NCBI GenBank assembly: GCA_022614795.1
Contig: JAKEHX010000318.1
Span: 1-10,755 of the forward strand
Length of the DNA stretch: 10,755 nucleotides
Reading direction: 5' to 3'
From: Planctomycetaceae bacterium
GTDB lineage: Bacteria > Planctomycetota > Planctomycetia > Pirellulales > Pirellulaceae
The position numbers and the translations under genes are program-made. Below the pieces are notes generated by a model that was not told the DNA's origin, made no database searches, and saw only the letters and a list, made by a program, of their open reading frames with translations. Position 1 is the stretch's first letter. Each line of letters opens with the position of its first letter. Of this stretch, positions 1 to 6,960 are shown in pieces.

Positions 1-54
1 TGAAGTCGCCAGACTTCAGGTTTTTCCGCGGATTCGGAACTCTGGCGAGTTCCG
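1..54. repeat. Two related hairpins in inverted orientation with compensatory stem changes
   Basis: Hairpin 1 (1-18) has arms TGAAGTC / GACTTCA around loop GCCA. Hairpin 2 (35-54) has arms CGGAACTC / GAGTTCCG around loop TGGC. The reverse complement of hairpin 2 aligns with hairpin 1: the loop is identical, and two of seven stem pairs differ by changes on both arms (G:C to C:G, and T:A to G:C). The two loops are also complementary to each other when on the same strand. This looks like one interspersed palindromic family present as an inverted pair. I recall similar elements from planctomycete intergenic regions. Hairpin 1 begins at the window edge and may extend beyond it. Confidence 0.7.
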
Positions 55-102
55 CTACGGATTCATTCACAACCTCGGAGTGAGGGACGACTTTGAAAAT
101 GG

Positions 103-121
103 GGCAGGTTTGTAACCTGCC
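103..121. repeat. Short perfect palindrome just before the 128 start codon
   Basis: GGCAGGTT (103-110) and AACCTGCC (114-121) form a perfect 8-bp stem with loop TGT. It ends six bases before the GTG at 128, so it occupies the place where a Shine-Dalgarno sequence would lie, and none is visible there. It could be an interspersed repeat that landed in the leader or a translational control hairpin. Sequence alone does not decide. Confidence 0.65.
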
Positions 122-127
122 AATATT

Positions 128-1312
<1,185 letters not shown>

Positions 1313-1317
1313 GACTA

Positions 1318-1366
1318 GCGTCCCGCTTGTCCATCGCCCCGTACGACAAGCGTCCCGCTTGTCCAT
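1318..1366 (+). repeat. Two direct copies of a 17-bp repeat; the second forms a hairpin
   Basis: GCGTCCCGCTTGTCCAT occurs at 1318-1334 and 1350-1366, a 32-bp period, starting six bases after the stop codon at 1312. In the second copy the flanking GACAAGCG (1345-1352) pairs with CGCTTGTC (1356-1363) around TCC, giving a perfect 8-bp stem. The first copy lacks a matching left arm. This looks like another interspersed palindrome family. There is no T-tract after it, so it is not a standard intrinsic terminator, although it could still help end transcription. Confidence 0.65.
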
Positions 1367-1437
1367 TCATGCCAATTCTGCTGATTATGCGCCCCGTGCT
1401 ACGCACTCCCCGCGCGGTACACTTGCCTGTATTCCGC

Positions 1438-1469
1438 AATCTGAAATCTGAAATCTGAAATCTGAAATC
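1438..1469 (+). repeat. Heptanucleotide tandem repeat AATCTGA, about 4.6 copies
   Basis: Four perfect AATCTGA units start at 1438, 1445, 1452 and 1459, followed by a partial AATC at 1466-1469. The array ends seven bases before the ATG at 1477 and fills the ribosome-binding region of the mannosyltransferase gene. Such perfect short arrays can change length by slippage. Confidence 0.9.
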
Positions 1470-1476
1470 GCCCGCC

Positions 1477-2241
1477 ATGTCTGCCACGTTGGCCGAAACT
1501 GAATCCAACCGCATGACCGAAGGCGACCTGCCGCGCACCCTGGTCACCATCGCGACCTATAACGAGCTCGAAAACCTGCCGGGACTGGTCGAGGCGATCT
1601 TCGCAGTCGCTCCCCGCGCGGAAATCCTGGTCATCGACGACAACAGTCCCGACGGAACCGGCAGCTGGTGCGACCGCCAGGCCAAAGACGAGCCGCGGCT
1701 GGCCTGTCTGCACCGCAGCGGCAAGCAAGGCCTGGGCACCGCCACGATCGCGGGCATGCGCTACGCCATCGAGCACCGCTACGACTACGTGCTCAACATG
1801 GACGCCGATTTCAGCCATCATCCCCGCTATATTCCCGCCCTGCTGGACGCGATGGAGCAAGCCGACGTGGCGATCGGCTCGCGCTATTGTCCCGGTGGCG
1901 GCGTGAGAGATTGGCCCTTCCAGCGCCGCTTCATGAGCTGGGCCGTCAATACTTACGCCCGCCTGATGTTGGGCCTTTCCGCCCGCGACACCAGCGGCGC
2001 CTTCCGCTGCTACCGCGTATCGCTCCTATCGAAGCTCGACTTTGCTGCCATCGTCAGCCGCGGCTATTCGTTCCAAGAAGAAATTCTGTGGCGGCTGGCG
2101 CGGCTGGGTGCGCGGATGGTGGAAACGCCGATCGTGTTCGCCGACCGCGAGCGGGGCCAATCCAAAATCAACCGCCACGAGGCCCTCGCCGCCCTCCGCA
2201 TCCTCTTCCGCCTCGGACTGACGAACTGGCTGGGAATCTAG
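1477..2241 (+). CDS. Polyprenol-phosphate mannosyltransferase-like GT2 glycosyltransferase
   Basis: This 254-residue protein matches the DPM1-type GT2 family, which transfers mannose from GDP-mannose to a polyprenyl phosphate at the cytoplasmic membrane face, supplying a lipid-linked sugar donor for glycosylation or envelope glycans. Visible motifs in order: TYNE (27-30), DDNSPDGT (54-61) for nucleotide binding, MDADFSHHP (108-116) with the metal-binding DAD (109-111), GSRY (134-137), DTSGAFRCYR (171-180), SFQEE (198-202) and ERGQSK (225-230). It lacks the C-terminal membrane segments found in some relatives, so it is the short soluble or peripheral form. Conservation begins around residue 20. 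ATG at 1477 and ATG at 1513 are both possible starts, and neither has a clear Shine-Dalgarno because the heptad array occupies the leader. The exact sugar and lipid acceptor cannot be read from sequence. Confidence 0.9.
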   Translation: MSATLAETESNRMTEGDLPRTLVTIATYNELENLPGLVEAIFAVAPRAEILVIDDNSPDGTGSWCDRQAKDEPRLACLHRSGKQGLGTATIAGMRYAIEHRYDYVLNMDADFSHHPRYIPALLDAMEQADVAIGSRYCPGGGVRDWPFQRRFMSWAVNTYARLMLGLSARDTSGAFRCYRVSLLSKLDFAAIVSRGYSFQEEILWRLARLGARMVETPIVFADRERGQSKINRHEALAALRILFRLGLTNWLGI

Positions 2242-2248
2242 CGGCCTA

Positions 2249-2261
2249 GCCCGTCTCGGGC
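2249..2261 (+). terminator. Weak hairpin after the glycosyltransferase gene
   Basis: GCCCG and CGGGC form a 5-bp stem around TCT, eight bases after the stop codon at 2241. No T-tract follows. The position suits a 3' end structure, but this is weak evidence for a terminator. Confidence 0.25.
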
Positions 2262-2324
2262 GCAATGCCGCAAGGACATGGCACGTATGGCGTTGCGTCC
2301 GAAGATTTCTCCTCTGTTTCTTGA

Positions 2325-2363
2325 CCACCCCGACGACATGGTGAGAGATATGTCACCGGGTGG
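2325..2363 (+). other. Composite bulged hairpin in the leader region of the 2453 operon
   Basis: CCACCC (2325-2330) pairs with GGGTGG (2358-2363), and inside it GGTGA (2340-2344) pairs with TCACC (2353-2357). On the 3' side the two arms are contiguous (TCACCGGGTGG); on the 5' side they are split by a 9-nt bulge. The loop is GAGATATG. It lies upstream of the candidate promoter, so if it acts it may do so as DNA, or in a longer transcript. The rest of the 2242-2452 gap shows no convincing gene. Confidence 0.35.
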
Positions 2364-2381
2364 AAGAGCGGATCTGGACAG

Positions 2382-2410
2382 TTGTTTTTCATCTGCCCAC
2401 TCGGTACGAT
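2382..2410 (+). promoter_or_regulatory. Candidate sigma-70-type promoter for the 2453 operon
   Basis: TTGTTT (2382-2387) and TACGAT (2405-2410) are separated by exactly 17 nt. The -10 box matches 4 of 6 consensus positions and the -35 box 3 of 6. Transcription would begin near 2417, leaving a leader of about 35 nt before 2453. The stretch is AT-richer than its surroundings. This is a by-eye match only, and planctomycete promoters are poorly defined. Confidence 0.3.
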
Positions 2411-2452
2411 TAGGATACGGTAGTCCAGGGAAGGCCAAGAACGGACTCTTCA

Positions 2453-3253
2453 ATGGGCGGTTCTCGAAAACGGAAGAATCAAAAGCAAGCCAACCAGGCC
2501 ACACGCAATGGAATTGCGTCTCTCCCGGCCTCCAATGGCAGTGGCAGCTCATCCCCCGCGGCCAACGAGACAGGCGATTCCGATTCGACTTCGAGCAGCG
2601 CGTTGGCGCTCGTCGCCGCTGGTAAGGCGGAGATGCCGCACGAGGTCTACACCGACGAGCGTAAGGTTCTGCTTGACCTCAGTAAGGCAAACACGGATCA
2701 GCACGACAAGGCAATTCTCACCTTGGCGACCGGCTCGCTGGGATTGACTGTCACGTTCATATCGAACATCGCGCCGCACCCACGCCCCGACACGCTGGTC
2801 ATCCTGTTTGCAGGTTGGGGCTGTTTGGCCGCCAGCATCGGCGCCATGTTGTTGTCGTTCCAAACCGGCCAGGAGGCATGCCGCCGCCAATTGGTACTGC
2901 TGGACCAAGAGTTTCAGGAGAGCGAACGCCCCGATCAGACCAATTGGTGGTCAGCCTGCACCATCTGGTTTAACAGAGGCGCGTGCTTCTTCTTCTTGGC
3001 CGGCGTGATCTTGATCCTAGTGTTCAGCGGCCTGAATCTATTGGCGGCTCCACCTGCCCCGCCGGTGCCCGCTCCAGCGTCGTCATTATATGGAGAGACC
3101 TCTCAAATGGCAGATTCACCCCAGGCGTCAATGCCGCCAGTGCAATTGCCGAGTCAACCGCCGCCGTCGGAGCCCAAGCCGGGCACCGGCCACCCCGCGC
3201 CATCCGCTCCCGCGCTGCCAATCAAACCCGCCACACCGCCCGTTAAGAAATGA
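2453..3253 (+). CDS. Three-helix membrane protein with Lys/Ser-rich head and Pro-rich tail, unknown function
   Basis: I do not recognise this 266-residue protein by name. Residues 1-60 are a polar low-complexity head (RKRKNQK, then Ser-rich). Residues 61-86 form a charged helix (VYTDERKVLLDLSKAN). Hydrophobic segments follow at about 87-105, 113-135 and 177-197, with a polar helical hairpin between the second and third. Residues 198-266 are Pro-rich and end PATPPVKK. Helix plus short membrane bundle is loosely reminiscent of SLATT-like small membrane proteins of conflict systems, but I see no diagnostic motif. The start is uncertain: ATG 2453 has no clear Shine-Dalgarno, whereas ATG 2633 (residue 61) has AAGG a few bases upstream and begins just where the folded part begins. 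It heads a compact operon with four smaller genes, 10 nt before the next start. Base composition is less GC-rich than in the flanking genes, consistent with accessory origin. Confidence 0.7.
   Translation: MGGSRKRKNQKQANQATRNGIASLPASNGSGSSSPAANETGDSDSTSSSALALVAAGKAEMPHEVYTDERKVLLDLSKANTDQHDKAILTLATGSLGLTVTFISNIAPHPRPDTLVILFAGWGCLAASIGAMLLSFQTGQEACRRQLVLLDQEFQESERPDQTNWWSACTIWFNRGACFFFLAGVILILVFSGLNLLAAPPAPPVPAPASSLYGETSQMADSPQASMPPVQLPSQPPPSEPKPGTGHPAPSAPALPIKPATPPVKK
3107..3253 (+). other. Possible internal translation start giving a fourth small Pro-rich protein
   Basis: Within the tail of the 2453 gene, GGAGAG (3092-3097) lies nine bases before an in-frame ATG at 3107. Starting there would give a 48-residue Pro/Lys-rich protein beginning MAD and ending PPVKK. 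It resembles the 47-residue protein encoded next (also beginning MAD) in size and composition, and has a related GHPAPSAPAL stretch. Either the membrane gene has fused with an ancestral small gene, or both products are made. Whether the internal start is used is inference. Confidence 0.35.
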
Positions 3254-3263
3254 GGAGTCACCA

Positions 3264-3407
3264 ATGGCAGACGTCAAACCCGAGGGTCCAGTTAAGGCCA
3301 AATTGATCGTGGGCGATTCGCCACGAGTGGCAAAGGGCGGACACGTTCCACCCGCCACACCAGCGGTCAAGCAACGTCCAGCAACTCAGCCCAAGAAGGG
3401 CAAGTGA
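3264..3407 (+). CDS. Small Pro/Lys-rich protein 1 of three
   Basis: This is a 47-residue basic, disordered-looking protein with no hydrophobic segment or signal peptide. It begins MADVKPEG, contains GHVPPATPAV and ends QPKKGK. GAGGAG (3252-3257) lies six bases before the ATG at 3264, overlapping the stop codon of the upstream membrane gene, which suggests coupled translation. The motif G-x-[VA]-P-P-x-[TS]-x-x-V recurs in the next two small genes (GNAPPRSPVV, GQVPPNTVRV). That argues that all three are real and paralogous rather than chance frames. Function is unknown; short Pro-rich basic peptides can act as ligands for binding domains or as nucleic-acid or membrane-surface binders. The ATG is preferred over an upstream in-frame extension to 3090 because of its ribosome binding site. 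Confidence 0.65.
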   Translation: MADVKPEGPVKAKLIVGDSPRVAKGGHVPPATPAVKQRPATQPKKGK

Positions 3408-3414
3408 TTGCACG

Positions 3415-3549
3415 ATGTCAGATCAACGACAACCGCCACAGTCGAGCCAATCCACGCGGCCTGTCAATCTTCAGGAGGGCAACGCGCCTCCGCGTTCTCC
3501 AGTCGTCAAAGCCCCATGCCCTCCCAAGCCACCGAAGAAGGGAAAGTAA
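3415..3549 (+). CDS. Small Pro/Lys-rich protein 2 of three
   Basis: This is a 44-residue protein starting MSDQRQPP and ending in a Pro/Lys run, KPPKKGK, nearly the same C-terminus as its upstream neighbour (QPKKGK). It carries the family motif as GNAPPRSPVV and has a single cysteine in APCPPK. It starts seven bases after the previous stop. AAGGG sits 14 nt upstream of the ATG, rather far, so coupling to the upstream gene is likely. Its TAA stop overlaps the ATG of the next gene by one base (TAATG). A longer open frame from TTG 3408 overlaps it in another phase, but the shared motif and C-terminus favour this one. Confidence 0.6.
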   Translation: MSDQRQPPQSSQSTRPVNLQEGNAPPRSPVVKAPCPPKPPKKGK

Positions 3550-3701
3550 TGTCAGCACACAAGGAAGAAAATCGTGTTTCCTCTACCGCGGCAACAAAGC
3601 CTGACTCCGAGCGGGGCCAAGTGCCACCCAACACGGTGCGCGTGCCGCCGCGCCAGCCGAGTGCCCCGAGCACCGGCAAGCCCACATCGGGAACGAAATA
3701 G
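3549..3701 (+). CDS. Small Pro/Lys-rich protein 3 of three
   Basis: This 50-residue protein begins MSAHKEEN, contains the family motif as GQVPPNTVRV and ends PTSGTK. Its ATG overlaps the TAA of the preceding gene by one base, and an AAGGGA-type Shine-Dalgarno sits in the end of that gene, typical of translational coupling. It is more acidic at its N-terminus than its paralogues and lacks their terminal KKGK. The frame stays open upstream to 3408, but nothing in that extension resembles the family, so I take 3549 as the start. No function can be assigned. Confidence 0.6.
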   Translation: MSAHKEENRVSSTAATKPDSERGQVPPNTVRVPPRQPSAPSTGKPTSGTK

Positions 3702-3737
3702 CGAATTGCGGCACAAGTCATACCATTTGGCAATTAC

Positions 3738-3745
3738 AAGGAGGA
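3738..3745 (+). promoter_or_regulatory. Strong Shine-Dalgarno for the 3752 gene
   Basis: AAGGAGGA lies six bases before the ATG at 3752. It is the strongest ribosome binding site in the window and fixes this start. It suggests that the coiled-coil protein is made at a higher level than the rest of the operon. Confidence 0.85.
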
Positions 3746-3751
3746 CATCGA

Positions 3752-4375
3752 ATGTCCACAGAGTTTGATACGCAGATTGCGGAGCACCGCCGGGATATTG
3801 CGGCTCTCGAACCCCAAATGAACGACTACAAAATGAAGTTCGTCGCCGCGGCCGGAAAATTCATAGAAGATTGGTATTGGCAAAAAGCCGGTGAAATTGC
3901 CAAGCGAAAGGACGCCCACACAGCTTCTTTGGGCCAGCGGGAAGTGGACGAAATAAAGGAGGAAGTGAAAACCCTTCAATCGAAGGCGTCGCAGCTCGTT
4001 AACAAGACCGTCAACGCAGGTAGGCTTTGGTGGTCAGATTCGCAAAGCGAATTTATACCGCATGGAAAACCTGCCGGAATCGACAACCTTTTGCGAAATA
4101 TCGCGGGACAGCTTGCTATTGTCTTGCAGCGACATGGCTACATTTCAGGTGATACACGTTATCCCAGTGAGTCTTGGTATCTCGTGGAAGGGCCGGGGCC
4201 AGCAGGAGAACGGCACTACGACGGAGAATTCAATTGGTCTCCAGAAATGAACCAGGCAATGGCTGACTATTGCAAGTTGGCGGAGCAGGCGAACGAGATG
4301 CTGCGCAAGATCAGCCAACTTGAGCAAGCGAAGATCAAGAAGCGGGCAGCGGACCTCTGGGATGCCAAGACCTAG
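3752..4375 (+). CDS. Soluble coiled-coil protein of unknown function, last gene of the small-protein operon
   Basis: The protein has 207 residues and no signal peptide or membrane segment. Residues 1-30 and about 45-90 are heptad-rich charged helices (for example REVDEIKEEVKTL). Residues about 91-160 form a more globular middle with aromatic and glycine-rich stretches (RLWWSDSQSEF, ESWYLVEGPGPAGERHYDG). Residues 163-207 return to helix (EQANEMLRKISQLEQAKIKK). I do not recognise the family. It begins 50 nt after the last small Pro-rich gene, on the same strand, and shares their lower GC content, so it is probably co-transcribed. A structural or adaptor partner for the membrane protein at 2453 is plausible but only inferred. 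No catalytic motif is visible. The convergent neighbour ends about 105 nt downstream; that gap shows no clear terminator. Confidence 0.75.
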   Translation: MSTEFDTQIAEHRRDIAALEPQMNDYKMKFVAAAGKFIEDWYWQKAGEIAKRKDAHTASLGQREVDEIKEEVKTLQSKASQLVNKTVNAGRLWWSDSQSEFIPHGKPAGIDNLLRNIAGQLAIVLQRHGYISGDTRYPSESWYLVEGPGPAGERHYDGEFNWSPEMNQAMADYCKLAEQANEMLRKISQLEQAKIKKRAADLWDAKT

Positions 4376-4480
4376 AGATTGGGGTGGCTTTTGCCCGCCT
4401 TGCCTGGCCGCGTGGCGGCCCGTCTGTCGCGTTGGACCGGAATCGGGAGGACCGGAAATGGGGGAGACCGAGTGCGCCTA

Positions 4481-6619
4481 CTACTTTAGCCGCCGGCTCT
4501 TGGCGGTCCTTTTGGCCTCCCCCTGTCCGCGGCGCTGGAGCAGGAAGCTGATGGCGTAGGTCGCCAGGACCACGAGCGTCAGGGCCCGCGTGCCCCCCAC
4601 CATGCTCCAATATTCGCAGAAGCCGCCGGCTGTCGCGCCGATCAGATTCGCGCCCAACAGGGCCGCGCTGTTTTGGACCGCCCGGAAGGTCGTCGAGAAG
4701 ATCAGTCCGGCAAAGAAAATCGGCAGCGGAACCGCGACCAGCGCCCATGCCAGCCGCCCGGCCAGCGGCAGGGCCAGAATCCAGTCGGTGGGGATCAGGT
4801 AGAGCACGATCACCGAGGCAAACAGCGGCAGGTAAAAGCGGAGTGAGAAGGCCGCGATACGCGTCGCCACAAGGTTGGCCGCCAGCACCATGAGCAGCAC
4901 CCCCGCCAGCACGATCATCGTCACCAGCCACGTGGTCCCGAAATAGAGCGAGCAATCGGTGATGCTCTTGGTCTCCAGCAGCAAAAATCCCAGCCCGAGA
5001 AAGAAAAAATGTCCGTCGTCGCGCGTGACGCTTGTACCGCGCAGCATGAGGATCGGAATCGCCGAGACGATGACCAGCGTCCCAATCACCAGCAGGTAAT
5101 CGGCGGGAATTGTCCGCTCGGCGAGATACAGATAGGGCCAGTCGTCGGTTGGGACGGGATTTCCCAGCAGCGGCACCGCGACAAGCGAAAACCGGCCGAA
5201 CGACTCGGGGGGCGGCTGATGCCGGCCGCGCGGCGCACCGATGATCGTTTGAATCCCCGCCGAATAGACGATCGGCTCGGTGCCGGTTCCCTGGGCGACC
5301 ATGGCAGTGAGCTTGGAGCGCAGCCAGGGCTGGGGCGTAACGAACGAAAGCGAGAGCATGCCGTCTTCGGTCAATAGGCCATTAGCCGCCCGCATGCTCT
5401 CGACGGTGTAGATGTAGCCGTCCAGGCGGATGTTGCTGGAGTAGCTGAACAGGGCCTGCGAATCGAGAAAGCCGAAGACGACCAGGTCGTATTTGTGCGG
5501 CGTGCGGCGGAAGAAGGCCCGGGCGTCGTCGATGTGCACGGTCACGCGCGGATCGTCATAGACGCCCCGCGCGTTGAATCGCCGGGACAATTCGACGAGC
5601 TTCGAATCGATCTCCACGGCATCGACGTGGCTGGCGCCCGAGAGCAGGGCCGCTTCGACGTCCAGCCCGCCCCCCGCCCCGACGACCAGCACGCGTTTCG
5701 GCTTGCCCGCCAACTCGTAAGGCAACAGGTACGCATTGCGCAGCATTTGCTCGACTTCCTTGGTCCGCGGCAAGCCGGGCGTATAGCGGGCCAGGTCGAG
5801 CGTGCCGTGCTGCTGGTAGAAGTCTTGATTGACGCTGACCGAATAGATCGGCGGGTCGCGCATCGTGCGGAGGTTGGGCACCGGCTCTGTTACCGGCGGC
5901 GAATCGGGCGGCGCGTTATCGATCTGCACGGTGATGTAGTGATACGGCGACCAGATCGCCCCCCGCTCGCCGAACCAGATCACAGCCGCCAGGATCGCCG
6001 CGAAGCAAGCGGCGGCCAGGAGCCTGGGCCACAGGCCGCTGGCCAGGGCGAGGTAGATCAGCATCACCGCGGCCAGCCCCAGCGGCGGCGAGAAGAACCC
6101 CAGCGAGAAGAAGCCGAATCCGAGCGTGCCGGCGAGGCTGCCCGACAGGTCCCACGAATAGGCCCGAAGTGTCGGCAGCTCGCGGAACAGTTCGCCAATC
6201 CGCTCGCCCAGTGGGACAAACACGGCCGTGTTGAGGACAAACACCAGGACGAGCGCGGCGTAGCTCAGCACGTGGTAGTCGACCACATAGAACCGCACCT
6301 CGCTCTCGCTCCCGGGCAGCACCACTTCACCGCACACCAGCAGCACGCCGATATTCACCAGCAGCACGAGCGGAAACCAGCGAAACAACTTCCACTTGCG
6401 GTCGCTGACCAGGGTCCCGATGCCCAGCCCCAAAAACGAGCTGATCAGCATCAGGTTCGCGTAATAGGCCACAAACCGGAGCGTGCTGGGAACCCAGCGA
6501 ATGACCATCAATTCCAGAAACAGCGCCGCAAACGACAGCAGAAAGAGCCGCCAGGCCAGCCCGCGGCTGGACGCTTTTGGCTTTTCCTGATCGGCGGCTC
6601 CCATGCGCGTTGTCCCCAC
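4481..6619 (-). CDS. Integral membrane protein with spermidine-synthase-like domain (fused MFS/spermidine synthase type)
   Basis: The protein has 712 residues. About seven hydrophobic segments (roughly 24-215) precede a cytosolic Rossmann domain (about 300-480), and about six or seven more follow (507-695). The SAM-type glycine motif is VLVVGAGGGLD (310-320), the acidic residue after strand 2 lies in DAVEID (333-338), then DDARAFF (364-370) and YDLVVFGFLDSQ (377-388). TDDWPYLYL (491-499), FLLLETKSI (545-553) and LYFGTTWLV (558-566) are typical of fused membrane proteins commonly annotated as spermidine synthases. In true SpeE the GGGDGG loop and a YD-x-I-x-x-D-[ST] catalytic Asp are expected; here the loop is GAGGGLD and the strand reads VVFGFLDS, so polyamine synthesis is doubtful. 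Starts at GTG 6619 or ATG 6605 (residue 6) are both possible without a clear Shine-Dalgarno. The substrate is unknown. The gene is divergent from the Rhs locus and convergent with the 3752 gene. Confidence 0.85.
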   Translation of the reverse strand: MGTTRMGAADQEKPKASSRGLAWRLFLLSFAALFLELMVIRWVPSTLRFVAYYANLMLISSFLGLGIGTLVSDRKWKLFRWFPLVLLVNIGVLLVCGEVVLPGSESEVRFYVVDYHVLSYAALVLVFVLNTAVFVPLGERIGELFRELPTLRAYSWDLSGSLAGTLGFGFFSLGFFSPPLGLAAVMLIYLALASGLWPRLLAAACFAAILAAVIWFGERGAIWSPYHYITVQIDNAPPDSPPVTEPVPNLRTMRDPPIYSVSVNQDFYQQHGTLDLARYTPGLPRTKEVEQMLRNAYLLPYELAGKPKRVLVVGAGGGLDVEAALLSGASHVDAVEIDSKLVELSRRFNARGVYDDPRVTVHIDDARAFFRRTPHKYDLVVFGFLDSQALFSYSSNIRLDGYIYTVESMRAANGLLTEDGMLSLSFVTPQPWLRSKLTAMVAQGTGTEPIVYSAGIQTIIGAPRGRHQPPPESFGRFSLVAVPLLGNPVPTDDWPYLYLAERTIPADYLLVIGTLVIVSAIPILMLRGTSVTRDDGHFFFLGLGFLLLETKSITDCSLYFGTTWLVTMIVLAGVLLMVLAANLVATRIAAFSLRFYLPLFASVIVLYLIPTDWILALPLAGRLAWALVAVPLPIFFAGLIFSTTFRAVQNSAALLGANLIGATAGGFCEYWSMVGGTRALTLVVLATYAISFLLQRRGQGEAKRTAKSRRLK

Positions 6620-6696
6620 GGTGGCGACTCATCCCGCCGGCCAAGTTACGGTGGGCAGGCGGACGGTGCAACTCGGCGGCGAGCGGCCTGCGGCCT

Positions 6697-6713
6697 GACA
6701 GTCTGTCCGACTG
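6697..6713. repeat. Overlapping short palindromes in the divergent intergenic region
   Basis: GACAG-T-CTGTC (6697-6707) and CAGTC-TGTCC-GACTG (6699-6713) overlap. Each has only 5-bp arms, so this is weak. It may be a worn copy of another interspersed palindrome or part of a control region. Confidence 0.3.
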
Positions 6714-6757
6714 CCATGATTCTGGGTTACGGTGGTTCCCCCCTCTTTAATGGCGGC

Positions 6758-6777
6758 TGTGACAACGTGCTGTCACA
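6758..6777. promoter_or_regulatory. Operator-like inverted repeat between the divergent genes
   Basis: TGTGACA (6758-6764) and TGTCACA (6771-6777) are perfect 7-bp arms around ACGTGC. It lies 33 nt before the ATG at 6810 and 138 nt from the GTG of the minus-strand gene. Geometry and position suit a dimeric regulator controlling the Rhs side. The half-sites look like CRP half-sites, but the spacing is ten bases between TGTGA and TCACA rather than six. The rest of 6620-6809 holds no gene I can support. Confidence 0.45.
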
Positions 6778-6797
6778 ACTGGAGCCTACCTTGCCTT

Positions 6798-6812
6798 AAG
6801 GAATTTCCCATG
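6798..6812 (+). promoter_or_regulatory. Ribosome binding site and ATG whose frame does not continue into the Rhs protein
   Basis: AAGGAA (6798-6803) precedes the ATG at 6810 by six bases, a convincing initiation site. This ATG opens a frame one base away from the Rhs reading frame. The Rhs frame is open from 6823, just after an in-frame TAG at 6820, and reads sensibly through residues such as FPATDVVGSFENPDAG before the first possible start at 6961. Either a frameshift separates start and body, or an older N-terminus has been lost. Confidence 0.55.
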
Positions 6813-6960
6813 ACCACCCTAGCTATTCCCTCGCAGCCTTCCCGCCGCCGGCCAGGGCACCCAGGCCAACCCGTCGCCCCTCTTCCCCGCAACGGACGTC
6901 GTCGGCTCCTTCGAAAACCCCGACGCGGGCACGACCATCTTCCAGACCGACACGCACGGC

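Noticed and set aside
1438..1469. CRISPR-like array
   Set aside because: The units are 7 bp and contiguous without spacers; it is a simple tandem repeat.
2278..2625. Plus-strand frame of 115 codons upstream of and overlapping the 2453 gene
   Set aside because: No recognisable domain; the Shine-Dalgarno-like AAGGA is too close to the first ATG, and the overlap with the 2453 coding sequence favours the latter.
3408..3701. Single 97-codon gene from TTG 3408 in place of two small genes
   Set aside because: The N-terminal half in this phase has no likeness to the neighbouring small proteins, whereas the alternative phase at 3415-3549 carries the shared GxxPPxSPxV motif and the KKGK end.
4376..4480. 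Intrinsic terminator between the convergent genes
   Set aside because: No GC-rich stem followed by a T-tract could be found on either strand.
6758..6777. CRP-type binding site
   Set aside because: CRP sites have TGTGA and TCACA six bases apart; here they are ten bases apart.
5495..6799. Long plus-strand open frame (434 codons) opposite the membrane spermidine-synthase-like gene
   Set aside because: Its translation is dominated by Arg, Gln and His with no domain, as expected for the antisense of a GC-rich gene. The minus strand encodes clear transmembrane segments and Rossmann motifs.
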